Source: Clostridium cuniculi
Lineage (GTDB): Bacteria; Bacillota; Clostridia; Clostridiales; Clostridiaceae
Direction of reading: 5' to 3'
Length of the DNA stretch: 64,000 bases
Assembly: GCF_004353185.1 (NCBI RefSeq)
Contig: NZ_SMUS01000012.1
Span: forward strand, 41,256 to 105,255
Shown piece after piece: positions 34,582 to 44,649 of the stretch. The notes beneath the pieces were generated by a model. That model worked only from the letters and a program-made list of their open reading frames with translations, was not told the origin of the DNA and ran no database searches. The number at the start of each line of letters is the position of its first letter. The stretch's first letter is position 1. The translations under genes were made by a program, and so were the position numbers.

Positions 34582-36099
34582 TTAAACTACCTCCTCTTTA
34601 CTTACCTCTTCAAACTTTTCTATTTCTTTATTTTTCCATGGTCTTCTTGAAAATAATATGGCTCCTATTATACCTAAGCCAACAACAGACCAGCCATATG
34701 CTAATAATTCTGTTAAATTATAACCACCATAAGGTGTTTTTATTTCTGTTACAAAATTACTAATTAACATTATTGCCAGCATTATTGGTGTTATAAATTT
34801 AACAGTAAAATTCCACCACTTTCCAATTCTAAAATATGACATTTTATTTGTATGATTTCTAATTGTTTCAGCCTTGATTATCCATCCTATAACAATGGCT
34901 TCTAATAATCCTACAACTACAATTCCATAACAATTAATGAAATTATCCATTATATCTAATATATATAATCCCGCTCCTGATGCAAATATTGAACTCATAA
35001 CAAGTCCTAATAAAGCTATACCAGAAACTACCTTTTTACGCTCCCAACCTGTCTTATCAATTATTGCTGATGATACAGCTTCAACTAAGGATACACAAGA
35101 AGTCAATCCTGCAAAGAATAAACAAGCAAAGAATAAACATCCTAGTATAGTTCCCCATGATCCCATAACTGAAAATACCTTAGGAAAAACTATAAAGGCT
35201 AACCCAATACCACTTGAAACAACTTCTTCAATTCCAACTCCTTGACTTGTTGCCATAAATCCTAAAATTGCAAATACCCCAATTGAACATAAGAACTCAA
35301 ATCCACAGTTTGCAAAAGCAGTCATAAATGCACTATTATTTATATCTGTCTTTTTAGGCAAATAACTTGAATATGTCATCATTATTCCCATAGCTAAACT
35401 TAAAGAATAAAATACTTGTCCATATGCAGCTATCCAAACCTTTGGTTCCATTACCTTACTCCAATCAGGAGTGAATAATTTATTTAATCCTAAAGTAGCA
35501 CCTTCTAAAGTTATACCTTTTAAAACAATTACTATCATTATAATAACTAATGCAGGCAATAAAACTTTATTTAACTTTTCTATACCACCTTTAACCCCTT
35601 TATAACATATAAACCAACTAATTCCCCAAACTAATACTATTCCAATTAATATAGACCAAACAACTGTTCCAAATTGAAATGGTGAGTCTGTAAGTTTTAA
35701 GAAATCATTATAGAAATATGAATTTGGATCACTACCCCAGCCTTTTGAAAAACTTAGTGTAAAGTACTTCATAGCCCAACTTAAAATCATTGAATAATAT
35801 CCTAATATAAAAAATGCAGTAATACTTGGCCACCATCCAAGCCATTCCCATTTTTTATTTGCCCTTGCCATAGCTAACGGAGTAGACCCTTTAAATTTAT
35901 GTCCCATTCCATACTCTAAAATTAATAGTGGTATACCAGCTGTGAATATGGCAAAGAAATACGGAACTAAGAATGCTCCCCCTCCATTTTCATACACTAA
36001 ATACGGAAACCTCCATATATTTCCTAATCCAACTGCTGAGCCTATTGCTGCTACTATAAAACCAACTTTTGTTCCCCACTGATCTCTTTTATTATCCAT
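34582..36099 (-). CDS. Sodium-dependent transporter, SNF/NSS family (MetP-like)
   Basis: 505 residues with about 12 hydrophobic segments. The N-terminal signature WGTKVGFIVAAIGSAVGLGN followed by IWRFPYLVYENGGGAF is the sodium- and substrate-binding helix of neurotransmitter:sodium symporters. The adjacent 35-residue MetS-like gene points to the MetP subgroup, importers of methionine and other hydrophobic amino acids; substrate remains inferred. GGGGGAG precedes the ATG. The upstream gap 36100-36419 is AT-rich with no recognisable riboswitch. Confidence 0.92.
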   Translation of the reverse strand: MDNKRDQWGTKVGFIVAAIGSAVGLGNIWRFPYLVYENGGGAFLVPYFFAIFTAGIPLLILEYGMGHKFKGSTPLAMARANKKWEWLGWWPSITAFFILGYYSMILSWAMKYFTLSFSKGWGSDPNSYFYNDFLKLTDSPFQFGTVVWSILIGIVLVWGISWFICYKGVKGGIEKLNKVLLPALVIIMIVIVLKGITLEGATLGLNKLFTPDWSKVMEPKVWIAAYGQVFYSLSLAMGIMMTYSSYLPKKTDINNSAFMTAFANCGFEFLCSIGVFAILGFMATSQGVGIEEVVSSGIGLAFIVFPKVFSVMGSWGTILGCLFFACLFFAGLTSCVSLVEAVSSAIIDKTGWERKKVVSGIALLGLVMSSIFASGAGLYILDIMDNFINCYGIVVVGLLEAIVIGWIIKAETIRNHTNKMSYFRIGKWWNFTVKFITPIMLAIMLISNFVTEIKTPYGGYNLTELLAYGWSVVGLGIIGAILFSRRPWKNKEIEKFEEVSKEEVV

Positions 36100-36419
36100 T
36101 GTTACTCCCCCTTTTTAATTATCTTTATATGTATTTCCAATTATTCCTTATTATCATAGTATATGATTTTATTATTCTCTTCAAGTAAATTATGGGAAAT
36201 CATCAATTTTTATCTAGTTTTTCTTATTAATTTATTAACCATTTTATAATTTATTTTATATTTACATTTTTTATACACTTAAAACTATTGATATATCTTA
36301 ATTCAATTCAATTTACAATTTGTTAATTTTTTTAGAGAAATTCTTAATATATCCTTTTTGAATCGTTTTCATTTATTCCTTTTAGATATATATTTAATTT
36401 TTTTTATAAATAAAGTAAT

Positions 36420-36470
36420 AAAACAGAAAACATTATATCATTTTATCAATAATATACCGCTTTCTGTTTT
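36420..36470 (-). terminator. Possible terminator of second HAD gene
   Basis: 10-bp arms (36420-36429 with 36461-36470) around a 31-base loop just after the stop at 36477; T-rich beyond it on the minus strand. The long loop makes this a weak call. Confidence 0.45.
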
Positions 36471-36476
36471 AATTTA

Positions 36477-37304
36477 TTATTTATTTTTAAACCTATTTTC
36501 TAAAAACTCCGCAACTCCATTTTCTTCACAACTACCTATTACATCAGTAGCTATTTTCTTAATTTCTTCTGCTGCATTTGCAGTGGCATATGCTTCATCA
36601 GCTAACTCAAACATAGGTATATCATTTAAGTTATCTCCAAAACAAATAACTTTGCTATATCCTATATATTTTGATAAATATTTTATACCATTAGCCTTAG
36701 ATGCTTCACTACTATATGCTTCTAGGAAATAACAATCTTCATATACATCTTTATAATAATTTACTGTTATTCCTTCAATAGATTTAATTTCTTCAGCAAT
36801 AGCCTTTATCTTTTCATAATTATCAAAAGCTACGAAATTAATTATATTAGAGTCTCTTAATGAACCATTATAATCTTCAACTTTCACAAAAGTTTTTAAC
36901 TTTTTATCAACTCTCTCTTTATAAAAATTATATTCATAAACATTTTCAAATTCCTTATGATAGACCCATAAATGATTATCTTTAACCCCATATACTAATG
37001 GACTCTTCTTATGTGTTTTAAAAATATCTAATACTTTATTTACTGCTTCTTTCTCTATTCCTTTAATGTCTATATACTTTAATTCTTTAGTATCATATAT
37101 TAATACTCCATTCATTAAAGCAACTGGTAATTTTAAATTTAAATTTTGTAATATTTCAACTGCTGTTGCTGGAGTTCTAGCAGTAGCTACTGTAAAATTA
37201 ACGCCTCTTTCAATTAATTTATTTAAAATTTCTAAAGATCTTTTAGGAACTTCTCTCTTACTATTAATTAATGTTCCATCTAAATCCGTTACAAATAATT
37301 CCAT
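36477..37304 (-). CDS. Cof-type HAD-IIB family phosphatase, second copy
   Basis: 275 residues. HAD motif I TDLDGTLIN at residues 6-14, motif II TARTPATA, and CFGDNLNDIPMFE as motif III/IV. Paralogue of the gene at 17.4-18.2 kb but clearly divergent, so not a recent duplicate. Likely a phosphatase of sugar or nucleotide phosphates; the substrate is unknown. AGGAGAG precedes the ATG. Confidence 0.9.
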   Translation of the reverse strand: MELFVTDLDGTLINSKREVPKRSLEILNKLIERGVNFTVATARTPATAVEILQNLNLKLPVALMNGVLIYDTKELKYIDIKGIEKEAVNKVLDIFKTHKKSPLVYGVKDNHLWVYHKEFENVYEYNFYKERVDKKLKTFVKVEDYNGSLRDSNIINFVAFDNYEKIKAIAEEIKSIEGITVNYYKDVYEDCYFLEAYSSEASKANGIKYLSKYIGYSKVICFGDNLNDIPMFELADEAYATANAAEEIKKIATDVIGSCEENGVAEFLENRFKNK

Positions 37305-37380
37305 TTTTTACTCTCCTCTTTTGTATATTATTTATATAGGGTTATTTAGTTTAACACATAACTTTAGTTTATGCTACATA

Positions 37381-37454
37381 AAAATTAAAAGAGTTATGTT
37401 AATCTGATTTTTATTCATATATTTACTATATCCATAAATCAAACTAACATAACT
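37381..37454 (-). terminator. Intrinsic terminator of SH3b amidase gene
   Basis: Two-part stem: 10 bp (37392-37401 with 37445-37454) plus six inner pairs, with T-rich sequence on the minus strand beyond it, 33 bases after the amidase stop. Confidence 0.7.
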
Positions 37455-37486
37455 AATTAATCAATAATTAAAATATTAAATTTAAA

Positions 37487-40147
37487 CTATGCTATATTAA
37501 AATCTACATATTCATTTAATATATAGCCCATTTTACCATTATATTCTATTTTGCTCCATTCACCATTATCTTCTAATACAGAAACTTTTTCTCCCATAGC
37601 TATTGTTCCCATAACAGTTGATTCATAATTTGACTCATTTCTTACTTTTAATGCTAAAGTGACAGCTGTCCCCTCTCTTAGAACTGTATTTTCTGCTATA
37701 CTTCTTGTATTTATTGTAACATAATCTTTTGATACATAACCATATCCACTTCCGTATTTTATCTTGTACCAACTTCCGCTTGTTTCTACTATTTCTACAT
37801 TTGCTCCATTACTTAATGAACCTATTACTGAATAGCTCGTTCCTGCTCCACTTCTTACGTTTAGTGCACCACTTACTTTTATTGTTCCACTTTGTGTTGT
37901 AGAGCTACTACTTCCACTATTGCTACTACTTGATGATACTGTTACATAGTCTTTGCTCACATAACCGTATCCACTTCCGTATTTTATCTTGTACCAGCTT
38001 CCGCTTGTTTCTACTATTTCTACTTTTGCTCCGTTACTTAATGAACCTATTACTGAATAGCTTGTTCCTGCTCCGCTTCTTACGTTTAGTGAACCGCTTA
38101 CTTTTATTGTTCCACTTTGCGTTGTTGTAGTATTGCTACTTCCACTATTGCTAGTGCTTCCATTATTACTGTTGCTACTTGATGATACTGTTACATAATC
38201 TTTGCTTACATAACCATATCCACTTCCGTATTTTATCTTGTACCAGCTTCCGCTTGTTTCTACTATTTCTACTTTTGCTCCGTTACTTAATGAGCCTATT
38301 ACTGAATAGCCTGTTCCTGCTCCGCTTCTTACGTTTAGTGCACCACTTACTTTTATTGTTCCGCTTTGTGTTGTTGCAGTATTGCTACTTCCACTATTAC
38401 TAGTGCTTCCGCTATTACTACTTCCACTATTATTGCTTCCACTATTATTACTTGATGATACTGTTACATAATCTTTACTTACATAACCATATCCACTTCC
38501 GTATTTTATCTTGTACCAGCTTCCGCTTGTTTCTACTATTTCTACTTTTGCTCCATTACTTAATGAACCTATTACTGAATAATTTGTTCCTGCTCCGCTT
38601 CTTACATTTAATGCTCCGCTTACTTTTATTGTTCCGCTTTGTGTTGTTGCAGTATTGCTACTTCCACTATTACTAGTGCTTCCGCTATTACTACTTCCAC
38701 TATTATTGCTTCCACTATTATTACTTGATGATACTGTTACATAATCTTTACTTACATAACCATATCCACTTCCGTATTTTATCTTGTACCAGCTTCCGCT
38801 TGTTTCTACTATTTCTACTTTTGCTCCATTACTTAATGAGCCTATTACTGAATAGCCTGTTCCTGCTCCGCTTCTTACGTTTAGTGCACCGCTTACTTTT
38901 ATTGTTCCACTTTGTGTTGTTGTAGTTGTACTATTTCCACTATTACTAGTACCTCCACCATTACTACTTGTTGATACTGTCACATAATCTTTGCTTACAT
39001 AACCATATCCACTTCCATATTTTATTTTATACCAGCTTCCGCTTGTTCCTACTATTTCTACATTTGCTCCATTACTTAATGAACCTATTACTGAATAGCC
39101 TGTTCCTGCTCCGCTTCTTACGTTTAGTGCACCGCTTACTTTTATTGTTCCACTTTGTGTTGTTGTATTGCTACTTCCACTATTATTACTTCCAGCGTTA
39201 TTTAATATAACATTTGACTCTAAGTAATCCATTATTCCATTAACAATACCCTCTGCAACTTTATCTTGATAACTGCTAGAGCTTAAATTCTTAGCTTCTG
39301 TTGGATTTGATACAAACCCACACTCAACTAAACTTGAAGACATACTTGAAGTTCTAATTACAGCATAATTAGCACTCTTAACACCTCTATTAACAGCATT
39401 AGTAGATTTTATTAAATCCTCTTGTATTTCACTTGCTAATTCTCTACCATCTTGTCTTGTTGGATGATAGTAAGTTTCTATTCCATTACCACTAGAGCTT
39501 GCTGCAGAATTTTGATGTATAGAAACAAAGATATCAGAACCCCAACTATTTGCCATTGTCGTTCGCTCTGTCAATGATAAATATGTATCATCATATCTAC
39601 TCATTTTAACTTGTACACCTTTTGCTTTTAACTTAGCCTCTATCTTTTGAGATATTTGTAGGTTTATCTCATCTTCAAGTACTCCGTTCTGCACTGCTCC
39701 ATTATCATATCCCCCATGACCTGGATCAATGAATACTTTATAATAATTTCTATCAACATTTTTAGTTATGCTTCTTGAATAACTAGCTGCAGATACTCCA
39801 TTTTCTGTTATACATACTTCTAAAATATATACTGTATCGTCTGTTTGTTGAGATACAAATGTGCTTCCAACAGCTTTTCCTACTAATTCTCCATCAACTA
39901 TCTCTGCTACATTTTCATTATAAACAGTCCAACCTTCATTTATAGGTAAGTTTATGGCTTCACCAACAGTTAAAACTAATCCGTCTTCTAATACAACTTC
40001 TTCGTTTTTATATTTTTCTAATAATTTAATTAAATCACTTTCTGAGACATTATAGATTTCTCCTGCTCGCGCTATGCTAGAAGGAGTTATTAACATTCCT
40101 GAAATTATTAATAGACTTAATATCTTTAACTTATTAATATTAACCAC
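37487..40147 (-). CDS. N-acetylmuramoyl-L-alanine amidase with SH3b repeat array
   Basis: 886 residues. Signal peptide 1-28 (cleavage after ARA). An N-terminal ~100-residue region without a clear match, then an Amidase_3 zinc hydrolase domain: FIDPGHGGYDNGA with H144, a glutamate near 158, SIHQN with H211 and VECGF carrying the catalytic glutamate. From about residue 325 come six nearly identical bacterial SH3 domains (each with SGTIKVSGALNVRSGAGT and SWYKIKYGSGYGYVSKDYVT), joined by S/N/G/T-rich linkers, and a seventh diverged SH3b at the C-terminus. Exported enzyme that cuts peptidoglycan between sugar and peptide; the repeats should bind the wall. The near-identity of repeats suggests recent expansion. 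Confidence 0.93.
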   Translation of the reverse strand: MVNINKLKILSLLIISGMLITPSSIARAGEIYNVSESDLIKLLEKYKNEEVVLEDGLVLTVGEAINLPINEGWTVYNENVAEIVDGELVGKAVGSTFVSQQTDDTVYILEVCITENGVSAASYSRSITKNVDRNYYKVFIDPGHGGYDNGAVQNGVLEDEINLQISQKIEAKLKAKGVQVKMSRYDDTYLSLTERTTMANSWGSDIFVSIHQNSAASSSGNGIETYYHPTRQDGRELASEIQEDLIKSTNAVNRGVKSANYAVIRTSSMSSSLVECGFVSNPTEAKNLSSSSYQDKVAEGIVNGIMDYLESNVILNNAGSNNSGSSNTTTQSGTIKVSGALNVRSGAGTGYSVIGSLSNGANVEIVGTSGSWYKIKYGSGYGYVSKDYVTVSTSSNGGGTSNSGNSTTTTTQSGTIKVSGALNVRSGAGTGYSVIGSLSNGAKVEIVETSGSWYKIKYGSGYGYVSKDYVTVSSSNNSGSNNSGSSNSGSTSNSGSSNTATTQSGTIKVSGALNVRSGAGTNYSVIGSLSNGAKVEIVETSGSWYKIKYGSGYGYVSKDYVTVSSSNNSGSNNSGSSNSGSTSNSGSSNTATTQSGTIKVSGALNVRSGAGTGYSVIGSLSNGAKVEIVETSGSWYKIKYGSGYGYVSKDYVTVSSSSNSNNGSTSNSGSSNTTTTQSGTIKVSGSLNVRSGAGTSYSVIGSLSNGAKVEIVETSGSWYKIKYGSGYGYVSKDYVTVSSSSSNSGSSSSTTQSGTIKVSGALNVRSGAGTSYSVIGSLSNGANVEIVETSGSWYKIKYGSGYGYVSKDYVTINTRSIAENTVLREGTAVTLALKVRNESNYESTVMGTIAMGEKVSVLEDNGEWSKIEYNGKMGYILNEYVDFNIA
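37711..39165. repeat. Intragenic tandem repeats encoding six SH3b domains
   Basis: Six units of roughly 230-280 bases (273 bases between the best-matching middle units) with near-identical DNA inside the amidase gene; unit-to-unit changes are mostly silent or confined to the Ser/Asn/Gly-rich linkers. Such DNA is prone to slippage or recombination, so copy number may vary between strains and be misassembled by short reads. Open frames on the opposite strand here are artefacts of the repeat. Confidence 0.92.
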
Positions 40148-40205
40148 CTTGCTTTCTATTTACTTATAAGTGAGATTTAAAATTTTAATTTTCTTAATAA
40201 AATTT

Positions 40206-40243
40206 GACTTAAACTCTAAATTTTAATTTATCCAGTTTAAGTC
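40206..40243. repeat. Inverted repeat in amidase leader
   Basis: 10-bp perfect arms (40206-40215 with 40234-40243), about 60-95 bases upstream of the amidase start. Could be a leader hairpin or operator. It is the only notable structure in the 40148-40399 gap. Confidence 0.45.
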
Positions 40244-40399
40244 ACACATACTACACTCATTATTTTTTTCAATTAGATCCCTATATTACATTATACATAA
40301 TTTTACGGCAAAATAAACCAAATTTAATGAAAATTTTGGTGTAATTTAAATTAATATTATTATTTTTCCCATTATCCTCGTAAATTTAGGAATATAAAG

Positions 40400-40441
40400 A
40401 AATAAAATCACAATATATTGATTTATATTGTGATTTTATTT
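40400..40441 (-). terminator. Strong terminator of decarboxylase gene
   Basis: Perfect 18-bp stem (40400-40417 with 40424-40441), six-base loop, 35 bases after the decarboxylase stop; A/T flanks allow either direction. Confidence 0.82.
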
Positions 40442-40475
40442 CTAGTATTTTCACTCCAATTCATTGCTATATTTT

Positions 40476-41885
40476 CTAGATTTTTATTACTTTAACTAGC
40501 TCTCCATCTAACCCTATTACTGTCTTATTATTTCTAATATATCCACTTATAATCTCAATTGCTTCTTTAGATATAACTTCACCTGCACAAATTAATGGAA
40601 TTCCAGGTGGATATGGAGTTAATGCTTCCTTGGAAATTCTACCTATACTTTCATAAATATCTACATATTCAAATTCCATATTAAATACCTCATACGGCTC
40701 TAATACTTTCTTAGGAATTACACTATAATAATTTTGATATTGTACATCTACTAATAATGATAAATCTAATTTTTCAAGTGAATCATATATTTTTTCAAAA
40801 TCTTTTTCTAAATTAAATGGTGATAAAATCAAAACTACTCCACCTGCAAAGCTCATTTCACATTGTATATTCATATTTCTTAAATAATCTAACAACTTAT
40901 GTCCACTATAACCTTTTGGTAATATCAATATATATCTACTTGAATCTAAACTATATCCATCCAGTAAGTTTTCTTCATTTAAAACACTTACTTTATTTAA
41001 CTTATTAATTTTAATACTCCATTTATTTGCTAAATCAATTAATCTATCATAATCTTCTTTTCCATAATTATCTAAATAATATCTAGAATAATCTAATGAT
41101 GACATTATTAAATATGATGGTGATGTAGTCATAAATACTTTTAAATAAAAATCAACATTAGTATCATTGTTAACTAAAAGATATGAACCCTGAGTTAAAC
41201 TTGGTAATGTCTTATGTGCACTTAAAACTATATAATCTGCATATTTAACTATAGATTTAGGTAATTTTTCAGTTATTCCATAATGTGCTCCATGGGCTCC
41301 ATCTATAATTATTTTCAATCCTTTTTTCTTTAATTCTATTAAAGTATCAAATCTATCATAACCAATTCCAAAATAATTTGGATAAGTTAATATTATTCCC
41401 TTTGCATCTTTACATTCATCTAAGGCCTTATATATCTCTTTTTCTGTAGGTGGTAGGAATATACCATTATCTTTATGAATTACAGGTTCAATATATCTAA
41501 CCTTTAATTTTCTTAAAATAAGTCCATTATAAACTGATTTATGACAATTTCGCTCTACTAAAATTTCATCCCCCTCATTAAAAGCATCAAAAATAGAAGC
41601 TAGATTACCAGCAGTACTACCATTAACAACAAAATACGCTTTTTTAACATCATAAGTTTTTGCTAATAATTCTTGAGCTTCTTTTATTACTCCCTCTGGA
41701 CAGTGAAGATTATCCAATGGATCAACTTCTGTAATATCTAAGAACCCCATATTATTTACAAATTCTTTTCCTATATCATCTCTTAAAAAGCCAATCCCAC
41801 TTTTATTTCCTGGCATTGAAAGAATAAGGTTATTCTCTTTTCTATATTTTAAAACTTCATCTAGTAACGGTATTCTTTTACTCAT
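40476..41885 (-). CDS. Orn/Lys/Arg decarboxylase-family PLP enzyme
   Basis: 469 residues, the size of the shorter, YaaO-like branch of the group III ornithine/lysine/arginine decarboxylases. PLP-binding lysine is K225 in LSAHKTLPSLTQG, preceded by IIIDGAHGAH; FVVNGSTAGN near 85-94 binds the cofactor phosphate. The C-terminal part has the family-typical TPYPPGIPLICAGE. Likely decarboxylates lysine or arginine to cadaverine or agmatine for polyamine synthesis or acid resistance. It starts 50 bases after the M16 peptidase stop on the same strand, so the two may be co-transcribed. Confidence 0.9.
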   Translation of the reverse strand: MSKRIPLLDEVLKYRKENNLILSMPGNKSGIGFLRDDIGKEFVNNMGFLDITEVDPLDNLHCPEGVIKEAQELLAKTYDVKKAYFVVNGSTAGNLASIFDAFNEGDEILVERNCHKSVYNGLILRKLKVRYIEPVIHKDNGIFLPPTEKEIYKALDECKDAKGIILTYPNYFGIGYDRFDTLIELKKKGLKIIIDGAHGAHYGITEKLPKSIVKYADYIVLSAHKTLPSLTQGSYLLVNNDTNVDFYLKVFMTTSPSYLIMSSLDYSRYYLDNYGKEDYDRLIDLANKWSIKINKLNKVSVLNEENLLDGYSLDSSRYILILPKGYSGHKLLDYLRNMNIQCEMSFAGGVVLILSPFNLEKDFEKIYDSLEKLDLSLLVDVQYQNYYSVIPKKVLEPYEVFNMEFEYVDIYESIGRISKEALTPYPPGIPLICAGEVISKEAIEIISGYIRNNKTVIGLDGELVKVIKI

Positions 41886-41935
41886 CTCTTCCTCTTCTTA
41901 ACAAATTGCTTTAATCTTTATGAAAATCAACTTAA

Positions 41936-43153
41936 CTATTTATTACTTATCACTTGAACTGTCATATTTTTCAACACTTTATTAGCTGTATCAATAATAT
42001 AATCTACAGGTATTTTATCTAAATTTTCAGTTTCATCAATATATAACATTCCATCTCCAAACATAGTATCATATGTAGATATTCCCATTGCTAATCTTAC
42101 ACTTTGCTCATTTGCAAATAATCTTTTTAACCTAAAACTCTTTATTAAAGCTTCAATATCATTCTTTTGTAATATAAATCTATATCCATTAATATTTTTT
42201 ATCAATTCATTGACTATTTCTATGGACTTTTCTACATGTTCATGTGCAGTACTATAAGTAATTTTATAAACCTTTATATGTTCTTCATTAGCCACTCTTG
42301 TTAATACATCATAAACTAAAGCATTTTTTGTTCTTAATGTATCAAATAGAACAGAATTTACTCCTTCTCCAAAATATTGATTAAAAATTCTTAATGCTTT
42401 TATTTCCCACTGATTTAACTCATCAATAGGGAATATAATTTGAACTTTAGCACTATTAATCTCTTCCTTGCTATCTATAAATACTCCACTCTTAGGAATA
42501 GTAATAACTTTTTCCGTTTCAGGTAGTTTTTCACTTCTCCAATCTATAAAATACTCTTCTACCATATCTCTTACTTCTTCAAACTCTAAATCTGAAATAA
42601 TAGTAATAGTTGCATTATTGGCACAATAATAGTTATTAAAAAAATCTATTGCATCATCTATTGTCATACTATTTAATGATTCTTCAGTACCTATAATAGG
42701 ATACTTAATTCTTCTATTTTCCATACAATTATAATAAAGCTTATCTTCTGTATATTGCTCTAAGTCTTCATCCCATTCTTTAAGTTCTTGCTTTATTACT
42801 TCCATCTCCTCCTTAAAGCCTTCTTCAGTAAATACTGGAGCTAAAAGAATATCTGAAAATAAATCTAATCCCTGCTTTAAATCCTCGCTTAATAAAGTGC
42901 CATAGAATACAACATAAGGATAATTAGTCATGGCATTTTGGAAACCAAATATACTGCTTAATTCTGTGTTTATTTCCTTTTCACTTCTTGTCTCTGTTCC
43001 TTTATATACCATATGTTCTGTTACATGTGCCACTCCTAACATTTCCCCATCACGAGCTGCTCCTGCATCTAATGATATACATATTGAGCTTAATTCACTA
43101 TTACTCTTTTTATAAATAAATTTTAATCCATTATCAAAAATAAAATCCTTCAT
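41936..43153 (-). CDS. M16 family zinc peptidase
   Basis: 405 residues. Inverted zinc motif HVTEH at 43-47 with the third ligand glutamate expected in EMEVIKQELKEW near 120-130. Two M16 lobes are recognisable (catalytic N-terminal half; C-terminal half with the FGEGVNSVLFDTLRTKNALVYDV split motif containing the R/Y pair). No signal peptide, so cytoplasmic. Members are processing peptidases or general oligopeptidases; function here unknown. AGGTGAT precedes the ATG. Upstream gap 43154-43430 holds a weak hairpin near 43290-43312 and otherwise AT-rich DNA. Confidence 0.9.
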   Translation of the reverse strand: MKDFIFDNGLKFIYKKSNSELSSICISLDAGAARDGEMLGVAHVTEHMVYKGTETRSEKEINTELSSIFGFQNAMTNYPYVVFYGTLLSEDLKQGLDLFSDILLAPVFTEEGFKEEMEVIKQELKEWDEDLEQYTEDKLYYNCMENRRIKYPIIGTEESLNSMTIDDAIDFFNNYYCANNATITIISDLEFEEVRDMVEEYFIDWRSEKLPETEKVITIPKSGVFIDSKEEINSAKVQIIFPIDELNQWEIKALRIFNQYFGEGVNSVLFDTLRTKNALVYDVLTRVANEEHIKVYKITYSTAHEHVEKSIEIVNELIKNINGYRFILQKNDIEALIKSFRLKRLFANEQSVRLAMGISTYDTMFGDGMLYIDETENLDKIPVDYIIDTANKVLKNMTVQVISNK

Positions 43154-43430
43154 TTATGTATCACCTCTTTTTTTATTATATCATTTTTTTGATTTTTATT
43201 ATTCTTGGCTGTTTTTTTAATATTATGCTTTTATATCTAATTTAAAGTTATGATAACCTCTATCTTTATATAGTATCTTGTTATATAAAAATGTTGTTAG
43301 CAACACTTTTATATAACATTAGTGAATATAATTAAATATTTATTATTATATATTACTATTTAAATAGCCAGTTTATCGATTATATAATAAATTTATTCTG
43401 CTTAAATTTACTTATTTTAAACTTTGTTAA

Positions 43431-43464
43431 ACAAAAACAAGCCATTATCAAAATTGATAATCGC
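43431..43464 (-). terminator. Intrinsic terminator of transposase-derived gene
   Basis: Near-perfect palindromic stem (43441-43464) followed on the minus strand by TTGTTTTTGT; 47 bases after the stop at 43511. Confidence 0.7.
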
Positions 43465-43510
43465 CTTATAATATTATATATCTGTAAAACTCTTAATCAC
43501 TCTTATACAA

Positions 43511-44452
43511 TTATATTGGTATTACCTTTGCCTTTATTTTCTTCCAAGATATATATGTGTTTATTTCTGCTTTGGCATTAACTTTAAAATTTATTTTTTC
43601 TAGAACTGGTTTATCTTTTTTATTATATTCTATACTATTTTTATACTCAAAAGCTCTCCAGCTTAAGTAATGTTCTAAATATTTACTAGCTACTCCATTA
43701 AATTTAGTAAGCCATGTTTTGATTTTATTGGAATATGATATATCTATATTTGAAATTTTACTTTCTTTTAACTTAATTTTATTAATTTCATTAAACCCTT
43801 TTGCAAAAACTTTTAATCTACCATCTAAAAGACCTACAACATAAGCTTTCCTATCTAAGCGCGGAATAATATTATCTCTTATATCAAAAAGCCCAATAAA
43901 ATTTCTAGCAGCAAAGATTGGAAGAATATCTATATAATCATTGACTGCATTCACTATTATAATCTTATCTCTTTTTTCTTTATGATATTTTCTATCACCC
44001 TTAAAATTCTCATTCAAAACTAGTTTTGTTAATTCAACGTATGAACCTATTTTTTCAATATAACTTTTTTCACACAAATCATGTAAAAATCTATGCCTCC
44101 AGAAAAATGCTGTTACCAATGTAATATTCATCCTAAGAGCACATTCCCTTAAAGATCGCCCTTCAAGAAAAACTTCAAAATACTTTTTCCACATCTCTTT
44201 AAATTTTTTACAATATCTAAAGGGATTATTTATATCATTATTGAATGTTTTTCCACATTCTTCATTCTTGCATTTATATCTTTGAATTCCCTTATAAAAA
44301 CCATACTTAATAACTTTGTCTCCCTCACAATATGGACATAAATTTTTCTTGTTCTTATTACACTTTTGACAACTAGTATTTGATTTTTTATATTTTTTTA
44401 TATCCTTATCATTAGATTTATTATTCATTAAAATTTTATAGACATTAATCAT
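43511..44452 (-). CDS. IS1595-type transposase-derived protein, probably catalytically dead
   Basis: 313 residues. N-terminal zinc ribbons (CQKCNKNKKNLCPYC and CKNEECGKTF around 28-70), a helix-turn-helix-like RSLRECALRMNITLVTAFFWR, then an ISXO2-like catalytic region. By comparison with IS1595 transposases, the usual VExDET is replaced by VELTKL, so the first aspartate is missing; the second aspartate is kept (LLDGRLKVFAKG) and the final motif reads DISYSNKIKTWLTKFNGVA in place of NVN-Y-H-RLK. The C-terminal YLEHYLSWRAFEY is typical. No flanking inverted repeats or target duplication were seen and the frame is intact with its own terminator: either an old remnant under selection or a domesticated DNA-binding protein. 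Confidence 0.72.
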   Translation of the reverse strand: MINVYKILMNNKSNDKDIKKYKKSNTSCQKCNKNKKNLCPYCEGDKVIKYGFYKGIQRYKCKNEECGKTFNNDINNPFRYCKKFKEMWKKYFEVFLEGRSLRECALRMNITLVTAFFWRHRFLHDLCEKSYIEKIGSYVELTKLVLNENFKGDRKYHKEKRDKIIIVNAVNDYIDILPIFAARNFIGLFDIRDNIIPRLDRKAYVVGLLDGRLKVFAKGFNEINKIKLKESKISNIDISYSNKIKTWLTKFNGVASKYLEHYLSWRAFEYKNSIEYNKKDKPVLEKINFKVNAKAEINTYISWKKIKAKVIPI

Positions 44453-44600
44453 AATTACATCACCAATTGTAATTCTTAACTTATATCTATACTAATAAAC
44501 TATTTTATTTACATTTTGTAACTTCTTCTAAAATCTTAACTTATAATATTCATATTTATATTCAAAAATTTATTTTATATACATTTCATTTAAAATTATA

Positions 44601-44643
44601 AAAAAATAGCGAGAACAGAGATATTCTCGTGTTCTTGCTATTT
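44601..44643 (-). terminator. Intrinsic terminator of SCIFF maturase gene
   Basis: 14-bp stem with one wobble (44604-44617 with 44630-44643) and A/T flanks, directly after the maturase stop. Confidence 0.82.
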
Positions 44644-44649
44644 AATAAT

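Noticed and set aside
37711..39165. CRISPR-like or tandem non-coding repeat array
   Set aside because: The periodicity is about 270 bases and in frame with SH3b domains of a signal-peptide-bearing amidase; no short repeat/spacer pattern.
37930..39210. Five leucine-rich ORFs on the plus strand
   Set aside because: They are mirror images of the SH3b repeat DNA, repeated with the same period, without ribosome binding sites.
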